Shown: positions 60,720-64,000 of the stretch, one piece after another
How positions within the stretch are numbered: the stretch's first letter is position 1
How the letters are laid out: the number at the start of each line of letters is the position of its first letter
From: Chrysomallon squamiferum
Taxonomy: Eukaryota > Mollusca > Gastropoda > Neomphalida > Peltospiridae
Length of the DNA: 64,000 bases
Direction: 5' to 3'
NCBI GenBank assembly: GCA_012295275.1
Contig: CM022672.1
Location: forward strand, 15,206,625 to 15,270,624
Made by a program: the position numbers and the translations under genes
Notes under the pieces: generated by a model
What the model was told of the DNA's origin: nothing
What the model saw: only the letters and a program-made list of their open reading frames with translations
Database searches by the model: none

Positions 60720-61026
60720 ATGAAGGTAAATATAAGTTTTATTCTATTTTTATTTTATTTTATTTATTTTATTAATTTTTTCTTTGTTTCGTTTTATTTT
60801 GATTTGTTTCAAGTAATTAGAAATTCAGTATTCCACAATGATTCGTCTAGGACTTTTTATTTGGGATAAGAAATAGTAATTCTGTTTTCCTTTATATATT
60901 TCTATTTTTGTTTAATGTTAAATAAGGTAGAGACTTTTTAACTTCTTTTTTTCTTCTTCTTCTTCTCATTCACATTTATAAATATTTCGAAATATATATA
61001 ACGTCAATTATTAATAGTTATTTTTG

Positions 61027-61113
<87 letters not shown>

Positions 61114-62565
61114 CTATACACCACTATAACCAGATACAAACACACACACACACACAAACACACAGACAAAAACACGCCTACGTGTGCACATCTGTGTATA
61201 TATTCATGCATATTTACATCTTACACATATATTTGTACATATCTAAATATACACATACATACATAGACACCTATTCACAAAAACACACACATGCCCAAAC
61301 TAATATACACACACATACACACTCCTATATATGTACATGATATAATCAAATAGTTCATGATTATCATTATTATTTTCTTCGCAAGTTCCCAGTCTACTTA
61401 GCTGTGCTTTTATGCACCGTCTGTGCTGTACACTCGTGGGAAAACTGGTGGGATCAACCATTTACATACATTTGCAGTGCCGGATGGAGCATCAGAAAAA
61501 TTACCAGTTACCACAACAACCATTATGAGGACAGACTGTGGTCGTTTGACTGTGTCAACACTGGAGCGAAATCGGGTTGCTCCTGGTCGGGTATTTGAAA
61601 AAATAGGCGATTTTTCAAGTCGTAGTGAGATCTCTTTAGTTTTGTAAGTCCATAATAGTAGCTCAGACGTCATCTTTATCAGATGCAGGATTCGTCCTCT
61701 TTGACAGGTGCAGGGTAAGTCCACTTAGACAGGTGCAGGGTAAGTCCACTTAGACAGGTGTAGGGTAAGTCCACTTAGACAGGTGCAGGGTAAGTCCACT
61801 TAGACAGGTGTAGGGTAAGTCCATTGTGACAGGCGCAGGGTAAGTCCACTTAGACAGGTGCAGGATAAGTCCACTTAGACAGGTGCATGGTAAGTCCACT
61901 TAGACAGGTGTAGAGTAAGTCCACTTAGACAGGTGCAGGATAAGTCCACTTAGACAGGTGCAGGGTAAGTCCACTTAGACAAGCGCAGGGTAAGTCCACT
62001 TAGACAGGCGCAGGGGAAGTCTACTTTGAAAAGTGCAGGGTAAGACCAGTTTGACATTTGCAGGGGAAGTCTACTTTGAAAAGTGCAGGGTAAGTCCACT
62101 TAGACAGGCGCAGGGTAAGTCCACTTAGACAGGCGCAGGGGAAGTCTACTTTGAAAAATGCAGGATAAGACCAGTTTGAAATTTGCAGGGTAAGTCCTCT
62201 TTGACAGGCGCAGAGTAAGTCTACTTTGACATGTGCAGGATAAGTCCTCTTTGACACATGCATGTACGTCCTTTTGCTAGATGCAAGGTTAGTTGTTTTT
62301 TGCACGGTGCAAGATAAATCCTCTTTAACAGGTACATGACAAATCCTCATTGTCAGATGCAGAGTAAATCCTTGGTATGTCCTAACAGTCCTCAAAATTC
62401 ATTGTGTATTAAAACAGTGCAAATAATAATGCATTTTTGTGTTGTTGTTTTTTCTGAAGATTTTTTCCAAAAAAGGGATTCTTTTTTTATCCTAAAGATT
62501 ATAAATAGGATAAAAAAATTGTAATTTTCATTTTACCAAAAACAGCAATTTACAAATCTGCTTCG

Positions 62566-62606
<41 letters not shown>

Positions 62607-63337
62607 TACTGTTATTTATTTTTCATATTGACATTTTTGGTAAAATATTTTTGAAGCAATAGATTTTATTTATTTCATTTTTGTCACTGCTTAGGATATG
62701 TGAACTCGTTTGATGATCCAGTGCTATATCAGTGTCCAAGCAATGGCGTCATTACTGGCATCAGCAGCTACCACAAAAACCATTACGAAGACAGACGTTT
62801 TAAGTTCCGTTGCTGTTCCATACCAGGTTGTCCACTGAAATTTATCTGAAATAGAAAAAAAATCATCATCATCATCATCATCATTATTATTGATGACTGA
62901 AATAAGTCTTAATACTACTACCACCATTACCGTCACTTTTACTCTAATATTATTACTAGTATTATTATATTATTATCAGAACTACTACTACTACTACTAC
63001 TACGACGACGACTACTACTACTACTGCTACTACCAGTACTATTACTATCGTCACTATTATTAAAATTACTATGCACTTCTATTACTCACTACTACCGCTA
63101 CAACTGGTACTACTACCACAACTACAACCACTGCTGCTGCTACTACTACTACTCCTACCATTATTATTATACACTTTTATTACTTTATTACTAGTATTAC
63201 TACCACTACTACTGCTACTACTACTACTACTACTACCACCACAGTTATTACTATTCCTAATACTGCTATTACTATGGTGATAAACTTTAACGATGGTAAA
63301 GGTGGTGCCGGTGCTGCTATTGCTGCTGCTGCTGATT

Positions 63338-63370
<33 letters not shown>

Positions 63371-63892
63371 CCTATTATTATAATTATTATTTTTGTTGTT
63401 GTTGTTGTTGTTATATCTGGTTTATTTCAGGTAAAACACTGAGGAACTGTAGGTTTACTGACGAATACCTGAACACTTTTGACGGTTACCTTAATTATTA
63501 CGTTCCTAGTAACAAGGTTCTGAAAGGTGCTTTCAGTTACCACAGTAACCATCATGAGTAAGTACAATATTATTTTAAACAAACAAACAAACAAATAAAT
63601 AAATAAAAGAATAAAAGAATAAATAAGTAAGTAAGTAAGAAAATAAATAAATAAATAAATAAAAGTAACCATCAAACAAATTTATACAACTACCAGTACT
63701 ATTACTACAACTACCATGAATGTATTTTTATTACTGTTATTACTATTGTTGTTGTTGTTGTTTCTTCTACTACTATTATTATTATTACCACTGCTAATAT
63801 TTATATTATTACTGTTATCGCTATTATTATTATTATTATTATTATTTGATAGAGACAGACGGTGGAAATTTGAAGTCTGTGACAAGCCATAA
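60720..63892 (+). CDS. DPT: Dermatopontin, secreted matrix protein, 5 coding exons
   Basis: Small secreted extracellular-matrix protein; in vertebrates it binds decorin and collagen, and in some snails a dermatopontin is a major shell-matrix protein. Exons: 60720-60725 (ATG AAG only), 61386-61590, 62695-62826, 63431-63557, 63853-63892. All junctions are GT-AG and in phase, giving 169 residues. A signal peptide MKFPVYLAVLLCTVCAVHS is followed by WENWWDQPFTYICSAGWSI. The family's D-R-x-[WF] motif occurs three times in a repeated context: YHNNHYEDRLWSF (exon 2), YHKNHYEDRRFKF (exon 3) and YHSNHHEDRRWKF (exons 4-5). Cysteines near each (FDCVNTG, FRCCSIPG, FEVC) fit the disulphide pattern. Start chosen because the two-codon first exon splices straight into the signal peptide; an ATG-AAA-TGA mini-frame overlaps it at 60715. 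The TAA stop is at 63890. Confidence 0.92.
61690..62260 (+). repeat. 25-bp minisatellite in dermatopontin intron 2
   Basis: About 22 units of 'ggtgcagggtaagtccactt' plus 'agaca'. GTAAGT, preceded by AGG, is present in 14 units by my count; in others it is altered to ATAAGT, GAAGT or GTAAGA. Around 62012-62065 and 62138-62190 a two-unit variant ('gaagtctactttgaaaa', then 'taagaccagtttga') repeats as a higher-order block. Degraded units continue to about 62370. Confidence 0.92.
62568..62606 (+). repeat. (AAT)n microsatellite in dermatopontin intron 2
   Basis: Thirteen triplets shortly upstream of exon 3. Confidence 0.85.
62860..63415 (+). repeat. Trinucleotide-repeat-filled intron 3 of dermatopontin
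   Basis: Intron 3 (62827-63430) is almost entirely triplets: ATC at 62862-62883, ACT/TAC at 62985-63250, GCT/TGA at 63315-63370 and TTG at 63392-63412. The open frames here (poly-Leu, poly-Asp) are repeat artefacts. Confidence 0.85.
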
Positions 63893-63933
63893 TTATAAAT
63901 CCAGATGAATATCGTAAGTATTATAAATACATC

Positions 63934-63974
<41 letters not shown>

Positions 63975-64000
63975 GTGCGTGCGTATTAACCCGAGTTTCC
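63893..64000 (+). other. Dermatopontin 3' flank
   Basis: The start of the 3' UTR and a (GT)n tract at 63938-63972. No poly(A) hexamer is visible before the window ends. Confidence 0.6.

Noticed and set aside
62021-62395. Minus-strand 124-residue frame with CACLSGLTLRLSKWTYP repeats
   Set aside because: Three 25-bp units make 75 bases, which keeps a frame open; it is antisense to the intronic minisatellite.

Overview
The window is eukaryotic nuclear DNA. It is strongly AT-rich, its genes are split by many GT-AG introns, and it is crowded with di- and trinucleotide repeats. Three animal genes can be assembled by joining exons at splice sites that keep reading frame: TCERG1 (minus strand, 5798-27992), an FRRS1-type ferric-chelate reductase (plus, 33105-47437) and a dermatopontin (plus, 60720-63892). 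A double-DOMON FRRS1 homologue beside a small dermatopontin with three repeated motifs points to a lophotrochozoan invertebrate, most likely a mollusc. That assignment is inference; no sequence search was possible.

Layout: 1-5797 is AT-rich intergenic DNA with one exon-like island. 5798-27992 holds TCERG1 in 21 coding exons, giving about 1,099 residues with three WW and six FF domains. Only an apparent 2-base deletion in exon 13 breaks it. 28000-33100 is the divergent spacer between TCERG1 and the reductase. It holds microsatellites and a decayed copy (about 28660-29520) of one reductase exon plus its downstream intron. 33105-47437 holds the reductase in 19 coding exons (883 residues): signal peptide, Reeler domain, Ser/Thr-rich stalk, two DOMON domains from a three-exon duplication, a cytochrome b561 core and a C-terminal membrane helix. 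Two introns carry probable non-autonomous DNA transposons.

47438-60650 is a repeat-rich intergenic region: an inverted pair of about 360-bp elements, a minisatellite of about 63-66 bp, a tandem array of exon-like modules, and a long inverted repeat with arms near 700 bp and a 254-bp loop, next to an unidentified exon-like open segment. 60658-63892 is the dermatopontin gene, with a TATA box and a 25-bp minisatellite in intron 2 whose units repeatedly spell a consensus 5' splice site.

The genes are not an operon and share no pathway. TCERG1 couples transcription elongation to splicing in the nucleus, the reductase moves electrons across membranes, and dermatopontin is a secreted matrix protein (a shell-matrix component in some snails). 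The reductase and dermatopontin lie on the same strand; TCERG1 and the reductase are head to head.
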